From positions 1,736,001 to 1,800,000 of the forward strand of contig NC_013947.1 of the NCBI RefSeq assembly GCF_000024545.1: 64,000 bases of DNA. Direction: 5' to 3'. Origin of the DNA: Stackebrandtia nassauensis DSM 44728. GTDB lineage: Bacteria; Actinomycetota; Actinomycetes; Mycobacteriales; Micromonosporaceae. Under the pieces are notes generated by a model. It saw only the letters and a list, made by a program, of their open reading frames with translations. It was not told the DNA's origin and made no database searches. The translations under genes and the position numbers were made by a program. Below, piece by piece: positions 1-7,598 of this stretch (position 1 is its first letter; the number at the start of each line of letters is the position of its first letter).

Positions 1-871
1 CGATCTGGCTGTCGGTGAGGTGACGCAGCTGCCAGTACCGGGAGTGCGGCAGCGGGTCGGGGGTCAGGCCGTTGGGCCGGGTCGTGACGAGGAAGGTGTT
101 GCGGGAATGGCGTTTGTGCTCGCGGGCGATCCAGTCGGCGACCGCGCGGCGCTGCGACTGGGACGCGGTCTCGTCGAGGCCGTCGAGCATCACCACGCAC
201 CGTCCCGCCGACAGCTGGCGCGCGAACCAGCGGGCGGGGGAGTGCCGCAGCCAGCCGGATTCGGCGGCCAGCTGGGCCAGGTTCGGGGCGTTGTCCCCGG
301 CGAGTCTGGCGGCGTGGGTGCCCAGTTCGATCAGCACCGGGATGCGGCGTTTGCCGCGCCGCAGTTTCGCCAGCTCCACAGCGGAGCGATGCAGGACGGT
401 GGTCTTACCGGAGCCGGGTTCGCCCAGGATGACGATGGGCCCGCGGTGCCGTCGCCGCAGTGCCGACAGCAGCGGGGTGCGCCGGTCGGCGTGCCGGTCG
501 GTGCCCACGAACGGACGTTCGGCAGCCTGTGGACCGTCGGCGGGCTTCACGCCGATGTCAATGTAGACATCGGTCAGCCGAAGCCCGGCGGCTCCCGCCA
601 GCGGCACCCGGTTGGCGTAGCCGGTGAGTTGCCGCAGGTAATAGCGCCGTCGGATGCGCGAGACGATGATCCGGCCGAGGCCGAGCAGTGCCAAAGTCGC
701 CGGGATGATCCACAGCGGATGGACATCGGCCCTGGTCAGGATGATGGCACCGCTGGATATTCCGGTAAGGAGCAGTAGCCCCATGCCCGTCGGTGCTCGC
801 CAGAATATTGATGTGGGGGAGTGTTCTGACATGTCGACCGCTTTCGCCGGACTGGGACGTCTTTGAACCAT
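1..871 (-). CDS. NACHT-family NTPase with N-terminal membrane helices, 3' end outside window
   Basis: This is the N-terminal part (about 290 residues) of a STAND-class NTPase; the reading frame is open at the window edge. Two hydrophobic helices (about residues 29-46 and 52-72) followed by a basic stretch place it at the cytoplasmic membrane. The NACHT core follows: Walker A GEPGSGKTT with Lys156, Walker B VVMLDGLDE near residues 226-234, and a VTTRPNG sensor strand. STAND NTPases are ATP-dependent switches with a C-terminal sensor, which here lies beyond the edge. I chose the ATG at 871, the first after an in-frame stop, because GGAG precedes it; ATG at 832 is an alternative with a poorer ribosome site. 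Role in defence or development is inference; the NTPase family is clear. Confidence 0.85.
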   Translation of the reverse strand, partial: MVQRRPSPAKAVDMSEHSPTSIFWRAPTGMGLLLLTGISSGAIILTRADVHPLWIIPATLALLGLGRIIVSRIRRRYYLRQLTGYANRVPLAGAAGLRLTDVYIDIGVKPADGPQAAERPFVGTDRHADRRTPLLSALRRRHRGPIVILGEPGSGKTTVLHRSAVELAKLRRGKRRIPVLIELGTHAARLAGDNAPNLAQLAAESGWLRHSPARWFARQLSAGRCVVMLDGLDETASQSQRRAVADWIAREHKRHSRNTFLVTTRPNGLTPDPLPHSRYWQLRHLTDSQI

Positions 872-1122
872 TATGCTCCGATCCGCGCTTCAATGGGACA
901 CCTCAATGTGGACTGTCTATATGGGACTTCACAGCTGACGTACAGATTCCGTCAAGGTGAGCCGCCACTCGGCGGTCATCGCCGTTCGGATCGGCGGTCG
1001 TTACATCGCCGGACACGGCCATTTCGGGTCCCGGATCGGCGGAGTCGGGCGATCCGACATCCCGGTCATACAGGGAATTATTCGCGTTTCGCCCATCGTC
1101 GGGTCTCGGTAATCTCATTGCC

Positions 1123-1152
1123 ACATAGCGAGACATGCCCATATCGCTATGT
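1123..1152. repeat. Perfect 9-bp inverted repeat upstream of carboxypeptidase
   Basis: ACATAGCGA (1123-1131) and TCGCTATGT (1144-1152) form a perfect dyad separated by 12 bases, ending a few bases before the TGAGGAG ribosome site of the M14 carboxypeptidase. It could be an operator or a leader hairpin that masks the ribosome site. The rest of the 872-1168 gap between the divergent genes shows nothing I can name. Confidence 0.6.
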
Positions 1153-1168
1153 CAGTGAGGAGCCCGAA

Positions 1169-2491
1169 ATGAGATCGAAGAAAATCAAGGTCAGCCTGCT
1201 GGCCGTAACCGCCCTGACACTGTCAGGCCTCACCGCGTCCCCCGCCGCCGCCGACGGTGCCTCCGAGCCGCTCATCTGGGAGGTGCCGGACGTGTCGGTG
1301 TCCCAGGCGATCAAGCTCACCGACGCCGGATTCGACGTCATCGACTACGAGGACGACGGCGAACTGACCGTCGTCGGCGACCGCAGGGTCGCCAAGAAGC
1401 TGCGCGACCGCGGCTTCGAGCCCCGCTACGTCGACACCGTCTACAAGGACGTCGAACCCTCCGCGAAGGCCGACGCCTTCGGCACCTACTACGGCGGCTA
1501 CAAGACCCCCGACCTGCACCTCAAGCACCTCGACGACGTCGCCGCCGCCAAACCGAACCTCGCGCAGGTCTACGACATCGGCAACTCCTGGCGCAAGACC
1601 GTCGGCCAGGGCGGACACGACATCAAGGCGATCTGCCTGACCAACCGGCAGCCCGGCGACTGCCAGCTGTCACCCAACTCGACCAAGCCCCGGATCTCGA
1701 TCATCTCCCAGATCCACGCCCGCGAGATAGCCACCGGAGAGATCACCTGGCGCTGGATCGACTACCTGGCCAACGGCTACGGCTCCAACGCCAAGGTCAC
1801 CCAGCTGCTCAACTCCACCGAGGTGTGGGTGGTGCCGATCGTCAACCCCGACGGCGTCGACATCGTCGCCTCCGGCGGCAACTCGCCGAGGCTGCAACGC
1901 AAGAACGCCAACAACACCTACGGCAGCTGCTCCGGCACCCAGCGCGGCGTCGACCTCAACCGCAACCACACCCACAAGTGGGGCGGCGCCTCCAGCCAGC
2001 CCTGCGCCGAGACCTACCAGGGCCCGCGGCGCGGCTCCGAACCGGAGATCGCCGCCATTGAGGGCTTCTTCGCCAAGATCCACCCCGACCAGCGCGGCCC
2101 CGGCGACACCGACCCCGCGCCCGCCAACACCCGCGACGTGATGATCTCGCTGCACAGCTACGGCAACTACATCATCGTCCCGTGGGGCTACACCACCACC
2201 CGCCCGCCCAACGACTCCGCGCTGCGTTCGCTGGGACAGCGGATGGCCGCCTCCAACGGTTACCGGGTCGGCAACGCCGCCGGGACCGTCGGCTACCTGG
2301 CCAGCGGCACCACCGACGACTTCACCTACGGCGCCTTCGGGATCGCCAGCTTCACCTACGAGGTCGGCGGCGGCTCGGGACAGTGCGGCGGCTTCCTGCC
2401 CGCCTACTCCTGCCTCGACAGCTCGCTGTGGCCCATCAACCGGGACGCGATCATGACCGGCGCGCTGGACGCCGCGTCCCCCTACTCATAG
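1169..2491 (+). CDS. Secreted zinc carboxypeptidase, M14 family (carboxypeptidase T-like)
   Basis: A 440-residue precursor that should remove C-terminal residues from peptides outside the cell. The start at 1169 gives a Sec signal peptide (basic MRSKK, hydrophobic core, ASPAAADG cleavage region) and sits after TGAGGAG; the frame is open further upstream without a credible start. After a propeptide of about 100 residues the M14 domain has the zinc ligands H183 and E186 in IHARE, the third ligand H329 in SLHSYG, the substrate motifs NPDG and DLNRN, and the catalytic E398 in FTYEVGG. All are intact. Length fits bacterial carboxypeptidase T/SG enzymes. It is divergent from the NACHT gene and convergent with the phosphodiesterase; a nutritional role is inferred. 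Confidence 0.92.
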   Translation: MRSKKIKVSLLAVTALTLSGLTASPAAADGASEPLIWEVPDVSVSQAIKLTDAGFDVIDYEDDGELTVVGDRRVAKKLRDRGFEPRYVDTVYKDVEPSAKADAFGTYYGGYKTPDLHLKHLDDVAAAKPNLAQVYDIGNSWRKTVGQGGHDIKAICLTNRQPGDCQLSPNSTKPRISIISQIHAREIATGEITWRWIDYLANGYGSNAKVTQLLNSTEVWVVPIVNPDGVDIVASGGNSPRLQRKNANNTYGSCSGTQRGVDLNRNHTHKWGGASSQPCAETYQGPRRGSEPEIAAIEGFFAKIHPDQRGPGDTDPAPANTRDVMISLHSYGNYIIVPWGYTTTRPPNDSALRSLGQRMAASNGYRVGNAAGTVGYLASGTTDDFTYGAFGIASFTYEVGGGSGQCGGFLPAYSCLDSSLWPINRDAIMTGALDAASPYS

Positions 2492-2505
2492 GCCGCGCGT
2501 ACGCC

Positions 2506-2538
2506 CTTGCCGCGACCCCCGCCAGGGGCCGCGGCAAG
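2506..2538. terminator. Bidirectional stem-loop terminator
   Basis: CTTGCCGCG (2506-2514) pairs with CGCGGCAAG (2530-2538), with further CCCC/GGGG pairing inside. It lies between the convergent carboxypeptidase and phosphodiesterase genes. No long T tract follows, as is common in actinomycetes. Confidence 0.7.
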
Positions 2539-2552
2539 TACGCGTCCGTCCG

Positions 2553-4112
2553 TCACGCCACCGTGATGCGGGGATCGTCGAAGGCCCAGTAGAAGTTGTT
2601 GGCGGCGTCGTACATCCGCCAGCCGACCCGCACCTTCTCGACCCCGGCCGGGATCCGCGCCGAGAACGACTCCGACTTGCTGATGTCGAAGGCGTCGCCG
2701 CTGGAGGACTTGCGGCTCCACAGCACCGACTTGGTGCCGTCGTCGAAGCGCAGCACCAGCTGCGCCTTCTGCGGATCGGCGTCCCGGTCGACCTGCCGGT
2801 AGTGGCTCAGGTAGCTGACCTTGATGGACATTCCTGGTTGGACGTTCTGCCAGGGCGACAGCAGCGTCGAGTCCAGCCGTTTGCCGTCGGAGACCGGATC
2901 GCCCTTGTCGTTCCACTCATCGGCGTCGGCCACGGCGATGACGTCACGACCCCGGAAGAACGACTCCCGGCCCTGGTCCGACTGCGAGGTGGCCCAGAAC
3001 TGCCCGGTCATCAACGACCAGCCCCGGTATTCGGTGACCCCGACCGCCGGGGTCTTCTCCTCCACCGACCAGCCCGAGGGCATGTACTTGGTGAAGCCGA
3101 GCAGGTTGTCCGGCTTGGCGGGTTCGTCGACCGCCTTGCGCAGACTGCTCTTCAGCGTGTCGAAGGGATCGCGCGAGGCGGTGCCGATCGGGACGCCGTC
3201 CCAGCCCCAGGACGGGTTCGGCGTGATCCCCAGGTGCTTGAACACCGTCGGCGGGATGTCGACCTGCCGCCACTGCCGGGTCGCGGTCCTGGTGACGGGG
3301 ATGTCGCCGCCTGCGGCCAGCGTCCAGACCTCGCGGGTGCGGTGCCGGTTGGTGCCGTGCTCGTCGTAGCTGAAGCCGTGATCGGTGGTGGCCAGGAACA
3401 GCCAGTCCTCCTCGGGGTAACTGTCGCGGGCCTTGACCGCGTCGACGATGCGGCCGATCTGCGCGTCGACGTGCTCGATGGCCGACAGGTACTCCGGGGA
3501 ACTGGAGCCGACGTCGTGGCCCATCTCGTCGGGTTCGTGGAAGTACACGTAACCCACGTCGGGGTTGTGCCGCGACAGCGCCTCCACGACCGTGTCCGTC
3601 GAGCGGCGGTCCGAGGCGCGGGCGCCGCCCTCGGTGGACTGCCGCATCTTCGCGTCCGGGGAGCCGATGATGTTCTCGTTGATGGGCTGCCAGTCCAGGA
3701 TGGAGAACGTCGACAGCTCCGGTTTGGCCGTCTCCAACCGGGACAGCACATCGGGGTAGGAGTCCAGGTTGTTGCCGGAGAAGGAGTTGTCCTTCACCCT
3801 GTGCTTGTCGGGCCAGGTACCGGTGAGGATGTTGGAGTGTCCGGGGCCGGAGTCGGTGCGGGCGACGTCGGTACCGTGGATATAGGACGGACCGATCTGC
3901 CCCGCCGACGCGAGCGCGTCGATGTTGGGGGTGTCGACCTGCTTGAGCTTGTCCCAACGGACCCCGTCGATGTCGATGAGCATGACCTTGCGGGCGCTGG
4001 TTCCCTCGGGGATGTCGCCGATGTCCGCGTTGGCGGCCGAGGCGTAGGCGGGGGACGGAAGGGCGATGGTAAGGATGGCGAAGCCGGTCGCCACCTTGCG
4101 TCGGGCTCTCAT
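2553..4112 (-). CDS. Secreted type I phosphodiesterase / nucleotide pyrophosphatase-like phosphatase
   Basis: A 519-residue exported alkaline-phosphatase-superfamily enzyme. The N-terminus (MRARRKVATG, hydrophobic core, AYASAANAD) is a Sec signal; the ATG follows GGAGGAGAC. The metal site is visible as VMLIDIDG (D47/D49). The nucleophile position aligns with Ser88 in TDSGPGHSNILTG, where many relatives have Thr. Later metal ligands sit in EPDEMGHD and TTDHGFS. After about residue 370 a separate beta-rich domain (ending NFYWAFDDPRITV) resembles a carbohydrate-binding or concanavalin-like module. The substrate (nucleotide, phospholipid or sugar phosphodiester) cannot be told from sequence. Convergent with the carboxypeptidase across a shared terminator. 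Confidence 0.88.
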   Translation of the reverse strand: MRARRKVATGFAILTIALPSPAYASAANADIGDIPEGTSARKVMLIDIDGVRWDKLKQVDTPNIDALASAGQIGPSYIHGTDVARTDSGPGHSNILTGTWPDKHRVKDNSFSGNNLDSYPDVLSRLETAKPELSTFSILDWQPINENIIGSPDAKMRQSTEGGARASDRRSTDTVVEALSRHNPDVGYVYFHEPDEMGHDVGSSSPEYLSAIEHVDAQIGRIVDAVKARDSYPEEDWLFLATTDHGFSYDEHGTNRHRTREVWTLAAGGDIPVTRTATRQWRQVDIPPTVFKHLGITPNPSWGWDGVPIGTASRDPFDTLKSSLRKAVDEPAKPDNLLGFTKYMPSGWSVEEKTPAVGVTEYRGWSLMTGQFWATSQSDQGRESFFRGRDVIAVADADEWNDKGDPVSDGKRLDSTLLSPWQNVQPGMSIKVSYLSHYRQVDRDADPQKAQLVLRFDDGTKSVLWSRKSSSGDAFDISKSESFSARIPAGVEKVRVGWRMYDAANNFYWAFDDPRITVA

Positions 4113-4543
4113 GTCTCCTCCACAGTGGTTAGGCGCTGTGTGGAGTCAATGGTGGGTTACCAGGCAAAACGCATTGATTTACTTCGATTGCGTGCGCGTG
4201 AACAACTATGTAACTAATCGGACACCAAGGGAGATAACGACTTCGAAGACAATCGAGGGCGAACGATGCGTTAATACACCGCTACGGCAGGCCCCCACGG
4301 TTCCCATGCGCTGGCGCGACGGTGAGGCGCTTCCCGACCCGTACGGCAAGAACGCGGCATTCCCGGTGGACGTGGCGTGTGGCCGCGGCATGGCCACTAT
4401 CGATAGACGACACCCTCACTATTCGCGACTTTCGTGCGGTTTTGATGGCGAAGATAACGCTGGCGCCCCTTGGCAACCGCCCGAATAGTAAGGCATGGTT
4501 ACCCTAATCGTCCCTGACGTGATCGTGAAAGGCGGTGTTCAGC
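4113..4543. other. 431-base divergent intergenic region
   Basis: This gap separates the divergent phosphodiesterase and DUF1992 genes. It is noticeably richer in A/T than its surroundings between about 4160 and 4290, as expected for promoters, but I see no convincing gene, repeat or RNA structure. The plus-strand frame that crosses it has no family features and I do not call it a gene. Confidence 0.5.
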
Positions 4544-4930
4544 ATGGACGGACGAATCGAACAGCGCATCGAGCGCGAGATTCGCCAGGCCACCGAGCGC
4601 GGTGACTTCGAGAACCTGCCCGGAGCGGGCAAGCCGCTGCCGGGCGCGGGCGAGCACCTGCCCGAGGACTGGTGGCTGCGCGAGAAGATGCGCCGCGAGA
4701 GCGCCGGCGCGTCGGTGCTGCCCACGACGCTGCGGCTGCGCAAGGAAGCCCAGGGTATCGGCGAGACGGTCGCGAAACTGCGCACCGAGGCCGAGGTGCG
4801 GCAGGCGGTCGCCGAACTCAACGACCAGATCCGCAAGGCCCAGCTGGGTCCGGTCGACGGCCCCCCGGTGCCACTGCGCACGGTCGACGTCGGCGCGGTC
4901 CTGCGCGACTGGCACTCCAAACGGGGCTAG
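4544..4930 (+). CDS. DUF1992 (DnaJ homologue subfamily C member 28-like) domain protein
   Basis: A 128-residue protein made almost entirely of the conserved DUF1992 domain. The recognisable signature is the early IEREIRQATERGDFENLPGAGKPL segment, seen here from residue 8, followed by an acidic DWW turn and charged helices. The molecular function of the family is not established; eukaryotic members are linked to J-domain proteins, but no J domain is present. ATG 4544 is preferred over the in-frame GTG at 4535 because AAAGG lies 11 bases upstream of the ATG and only 2 from the GTG. Its stop overlaps the stop of the convergent gene by four bases. Confidence 0.85.
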   Translation: MDGRIEQRIEREIRQATERGDFENLPGAGKPLPGAGEHLPEDWWLREKMRRESAGASVLPTTLRLRKEAQGIGETVAKLRTEAEVRQAVAELNDQIRKAQLGPVDGPPVPLRTVDVGAVLRDWHSKRG

Positions 4931-5361
4931 GCGATCCGGGTGGCCTCGGCCTTGTAGCCACCGCCGGGCCACTCCCAGCCGGACGTCATGGTCTGGCCGT
5001 CGGGGCTGACGGTGATCTTGCAGAACGTCGGCGAGCCCTTGGCCCCGGCCCAGACCGTCACGACCTCACCGTCCACCTCGTACACGTAGTCGAGCGTGTC
5101 GCCGAGGTCGGTATAGGCCCGGGACTTGATCTGACTGCCGGGTTCCTTGGCACCCCAGGGCTTCTCACGGCCGATGATCTCCAGGACCTTGAACTCCCTG
5201 CCGTCCCGGGACAGTTCGCCCTCCTGGATCAGGAACCGGCCGCCCTCCATCCACCGGAAGCTCGTCGTGCCCTCGGCCCCGCCGGAGATCCGCCAGATCC
5301 CCACCAGTCGGTCCAGCGCGTGCAGCTCCGCGTCCGGCGGCGGGATGGTCTGCTCGTTCAT
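4927..5361 (-). CDS. DUF1579-like lipocalin-fold protein
   Basis: A 144-residue soluble protein with no signal peptide. The opening LDRLVGIWRISGG, the repeated beta-strand pattern (TTSFRWMEGGRFLIQEGEL, then GWEWPGGGY near the end) and the size fit the DUF1579/heme-binding lipocalin-like group, small barrels thought to hold a hydrophobic ligand. No ligand can be assigned. The ATG follows AAGGAG. It ends tail to tail with the DUF1992 gene with a four-base overlap. Confidence 0.7.
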   Translation of the reverse strand: MNEQTIPPPDAELHALDRLVGIWRISGGAEGTTSFRWMEGGRFLIQEGELSRDGREFKVLEIIGREKPWGAKEPGSQIKSRAYTDLGDTLDYVYEVDGEVVTVWAGAKGSPTFCKITVSPDGQTMTSGWEWPGGGYKAEATRIA

Positions 5362-5424
5362 GTCCAGCTCCTTCTTCGGTTGTCACTGGACTAGACGGAT
5401 CGGGCTCGCCGAACTCATCGCGGC

Positions 5425-5856
5425 TCAGGAAAGTATTTTTGCCACGGCCACCCGCACCGTCTCGGCGTCCCCGATCGCGTAACTCGCCTCGTACGCGGCT
5501 TCTCCCGCCGCCACATACGAATCCGGATCGAAGGCCGACTCGAAACCGGCGGCGGCCCGCGCCTTGGCGAACGCCCGCTGGTACTCGGCGGTGTCGGTCT
5601 CCTGTACCGCCCACGCCTGCTCGTCCCACTCGATCGCGAGCTTCACCACCGCTTCCCGCTCCGGGCAGTCCCCGACCGTCCCGCCCGCCAGCGCCTCCCG
5701 CGCGACATCGACCCGCGAATCGTCCAGTTTGGTGCGATGCGCCGCCAGCGAACAGATCGCCAGCGCGGCGGCCCGCCGCTGCTCGTCCGTCGCCTTGCGC
5801 AACAGCGCGGCCAGCTGCTTGTCCAGCGTCTCGATCCGGGAGTTCTCGTCGCCCAT
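5425..5856 (-). CDS. Hypothetical Ala-rich helical protein
   Basis: A 143-residue protein I do not recognise. It is predicted to be almost all helix (MGDENSRIETLDKQLAALL, then a long Ala/Glu/Lys-rich series) with no signal peptide, membrane segment or metal motif. ATG 5856 follows GAGGCAGGA and is preferred; a longer in-frame start at 5913 would overlap the start of the divergent methyltransferase. Minus strand, 63 bases downstream of the DUF1579-like gene start. Confidence 0.6.
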   Translation of the reverse strand: MGDENSRIETLDKQLAALLRKATDEQRRAAALAICSLAAHRTKLDDSRVDVAREALAGGTVGDCPEREAVVKLAIEWDEQAWAVQETDTAEYQRAFAKARAAAGFESAFDPDSYVAAGEAAYEASYAIGDAETVRVAVAKILS

Positions 5857-5911
5857 TCCTGCCTCGTTATGTCGGATGCGGTTGCCGCGAGTGTCCGTCA
5901 CACTCACGCCC

Positions 5912-6658
5912 ATGTCAAACCCGCGCGAGTTCTACGACGACTTCGCCGAAGCCTATGACGGCATGTTCGCCGACTGGGACGCCTCGATAGCCCGGCAGGC
6001 ACGAGTCTTCGCGGCGCTGCTGGGCGAGGCTGGACAGACGATACTGGACTGTTCGTGCGGCATCGGCACCCAGGCGCTCGGCCTGGCCGCCCTCGGCTTT
6101 CACGTCACCGGCACCGATATCAGTCCGGCCTCGGTGGCCCGGGCCCGGCGGGAGGCCGCCGCCCGTGGCGTGGCGCTGCCGACCGCCGCCGCCGACATGC
6201 GGGCGCTGCCGTTCCTGGACGACAGCTTCGACGCGGTGCTGTGTGTCGACAACGCACTGTGCCATGTGCTCGATGCCGACGGGGTCGTCACCGCGTTGCG
6301 GGAGACGCGGCGGGTGCTGCGCGGCGGCGGCAGGCTGATCCTGAGCGTCCGCGACTACGACGAGGCGCGGCGGAGTCGGCCGCGGCGGACGCCGCCGCAG
6401 CTGTCGCGGCGGGACGGGCAGTGGTGCGTCACGTTCCAGCTGTGGCACTGGGACCGCCATGGTGATCGCTACGACTTCGAGCACTTCCAGCTTCGCGGCT
6501 CGCGAGGGGAGTGGCGGATGCGGCGGCGGGTCTCGCGGTTGTGGGCGTTGACGCGGGAGGAGCTCGGTGAGCTGGCCTCGCGGGCCGGGTTCAGCCGGTT
6601 GGAGTGGCTGGCGCCTGCCGACAGTGGGTTCTATCAGCCGGTGTTGGTGGCCGGGTGA
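5912..6658 (+). CDS. Class I SAM-dependent methyltransferase
   Basis: A 248-residue enzyme with a single Rossmann methyltransferase domain. Motif I is ILDCSCGIGTQALGLA near residues 44-59, the acidic residue at the end of strand 2 is in GTDIS, and motif III-like FDAVLCVDNALCH follows. The C-terminal half carries a small beta region (WCVTFQLWHWD) seen in glycine-N-methyltransferase-like enzymes. The acceptor is unknown. The ATG lies directly opposite the alternative start of the divergent hypothetical gene, so the promoters must be inside the coding ends. Confidence 0.8.
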   Translation: MSNPREFYDDFAEAYDGMFADWDASIARQARVFAALLGEAGQTILDCSCGIGTQALGLAALGFHVTGTDISPASVARARREAAARGVALPTAAADMRALPFLDDSFDAVLCVDNALCHVLDADGVVTALRETRRVLRGGGRLILSVRDYDEARRSRPRRTPPQLSRRDGQWCVTFQLWHWDRHGDRYDFEHFQLRGSRGEWRMRRRVSRLWALTREELGELASRAGFSRLEWLAPADSGFYQPVLVAG

Positions 6659-6689
6659 GGCGGTGGGCGTCACACTGGACGGCGAAACT

Positions 6690-6728
6690 GGATAGGGGTA
6701 CTATCCGATAGTAGAGAGTTCCACTATC
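6690..6728. promoter_or_regulatory. Cluster of overlapping ATAG/CTAT inverted repeats upstream of DoxX gene
   Basis: Three nested dyads are present. GGATAG (6690-6695) pairs with CTATCC (6701-6706). TACTATC (6699-6705) and GATAGTA (6707-6713) form a perfect 15-base palindrome around one C. GATAGT pairs again with ACTATC at 6723-6728. They lie 20-60 bases before the DoxX start and look like a repressor operator covering the promoter. No regulator gene is adjacent. Confidence 0.65.
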
Positions 6729-6748
6729 TGTAATTCTAGGAGTGCCCG

Positions 6749-7273
6749 ATGCTAGACGCCCTGCTTGGTGAGACCACCCTGTTCGTTCTCCTCGTCGCCC
6801 TGTTGGTCTTTCGGGGGCTGGGGGTCGTGGGGGTCAGACGGTTCGCGTCGTGGCCGGTCAGTGCCGCGCACGCCATGGCCGTCATGTTGCTGATGACCGC
6901 CTCGGCCCACTTCATGCCCGACAGTGTCGAGGCCATGCCGGGGTTCTCGGACATGGTCGCGATGATTCCGCCGTTCGTGCCGTTTCCCGAGGTGATGGTG
7001 ATCGTCACCGGCGTGCTGGAGCTGGCCGCCGCCGTCGGGCTGGTGCTGGGCCGGACCCGCTGGCTGGCCGGGATGGCGCTGATCCTGTTGTTCGTGGTGA
7101 TGACCCCGGCCAACATCCATGCCGCGCTCAACGACGTGTCGCTCAACGGCGATCCCGCCACGCCGCTGTTGATCCGGATCCCCGAACAGGTGCTGTACAT
7201 CGCCGTCGCCTGGTGGGCCACCCGTGGGGCTTCCCGTGAGTGGCCCGGGTTCCTGGCGCGGGCGGCGGCGTAA
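6749..7273 (+). CDS. DoxX-like integral membrane protein
   Basis: A 174-residue protein with four to five membrane helices (about residues 8-26, 40-56, 80-102, 106-125, 148-163), matching DoxX/DoxD-like proteins in size. The hallmark pairing of a helix ending in ELAAAVGLVLG with a following GMALILLFVVMTPANIHAA segment is present. Some relatives work with thioredoxin-like enzymes in redox or oxidative-stress processes; the role here is unknown. The ATG follows CTAGGAG. The whole gene is overlapped on the other strand by the frame of the SMR transporter. Confidence 0.8.
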   Translation: MLDALLGETTLFVLLVALLVFRGLGVVGVRRFASWPVSAAHAMAVMLLMTASAHFMPDSVEAMPGFSDMVAMIPPFVPFPEVMVIVTGVLELAAAVGLVLGRTRWLAGMALILLFVVMTPANIHAALNDVSLNGDPATPLLIRIPEQVLYIAVAWWATRGASREWPGFLARAAA

Positions 7274-7597
7274 CTCGGCCGCCGTGGTGGTGGCGCGGGC
7301 CAGCATGACCCCGCCGACGATCAGCGCGAGTGAGGCCACCCGTGCCCAGGTCATCGGGTCCTTGTGGACGATGACGCCGAGGACGATGGCGCCCACCGCG
7401 CCGATCGCGGTGAAGACCGCGTAGGAGGTGCCCACCGGGATGGTCTCCATCGCCAGCGACAGCAGGTAGATGGAGGCCGCCCCGAGCGCGAAGCACAGCA
7501 GCGTCGGCAGCGGTCTGCTGAAGTTGTTCGTCGGTTTGATGCTCTGCGAGAAGGCGACCTCGACGACGCCCGCGGCGATGAGCAGCAGCCAGCCCAT
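6752..7597 (-). CDS. SMR-family (EmrE/SugE-like) multidrug transporter with abnormal C-terminal run-on
   Basis: The first ~105 residues are a complete small multidrug resistance protein: MGWLLLIAAGVVEVAF with the conserved membrane Glu13, then three more helices ending in VASLALIVGGVMLARA. SMR proteins normally stop there. This frame has no stop and continues for about 175 Arg/His/Gln-rich residues antisense to the DoxX gene, ending at 6752. The extension starts almost exactly opposite the DoxX stop codon, so it is probably not selected as protein. It is the second gene of an operon with azoR: TGA and ATG are one base apart. Expected role is proton-coupled efflux of cationic drugs. Confidence 0.65.
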   Translation of the reverse strand: MGWLLLIAAGVVEVAFSQSIKPTNNFSRPLPTLLCFALGAASIYLLSLAMETIPVGTSYAVFTAIGAVGAIVLGVIVHKDPMTWARVASLALIVGGVMLARATTTAAELRRRPRQEPGPLTGSPTGGPPGDGDVQHLFGDPDQQRRGGIAVERHVVERGMDVGRGHHHEQQDQRHPGQPAGPAQHQPDGGGQLQHAGDDHHHLGKRHERRNHRDHVREPRHGLDTVGHEVGRGGHQQHDGHGVRGTDRPRREPSDPHDPQPPKDQQGDEENEQGGLTKQGV

Positions 7598-7598
7598 G

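Noticed and set aside
20-778. Plus-strand reading frame of 252 codons at the left edge
   Set aside because: It is antisense to the NACHT NTPase, which has clear Walker A and B motifs; the plus-strand translation is Gly/Arg/Gln-rich with no family features.
2802-4217. Plus-strand frame of 471 codons
   Set aside because: It is the shadow of the secreted phosphodiesterase on the other strand.
4066-4488. Possible gene of 140 codons in the divergent gap
   Set aside because: It starts inside the phosphodiesterase signal region, has no ribosome site, and its amino-acid mix is not protein-like.
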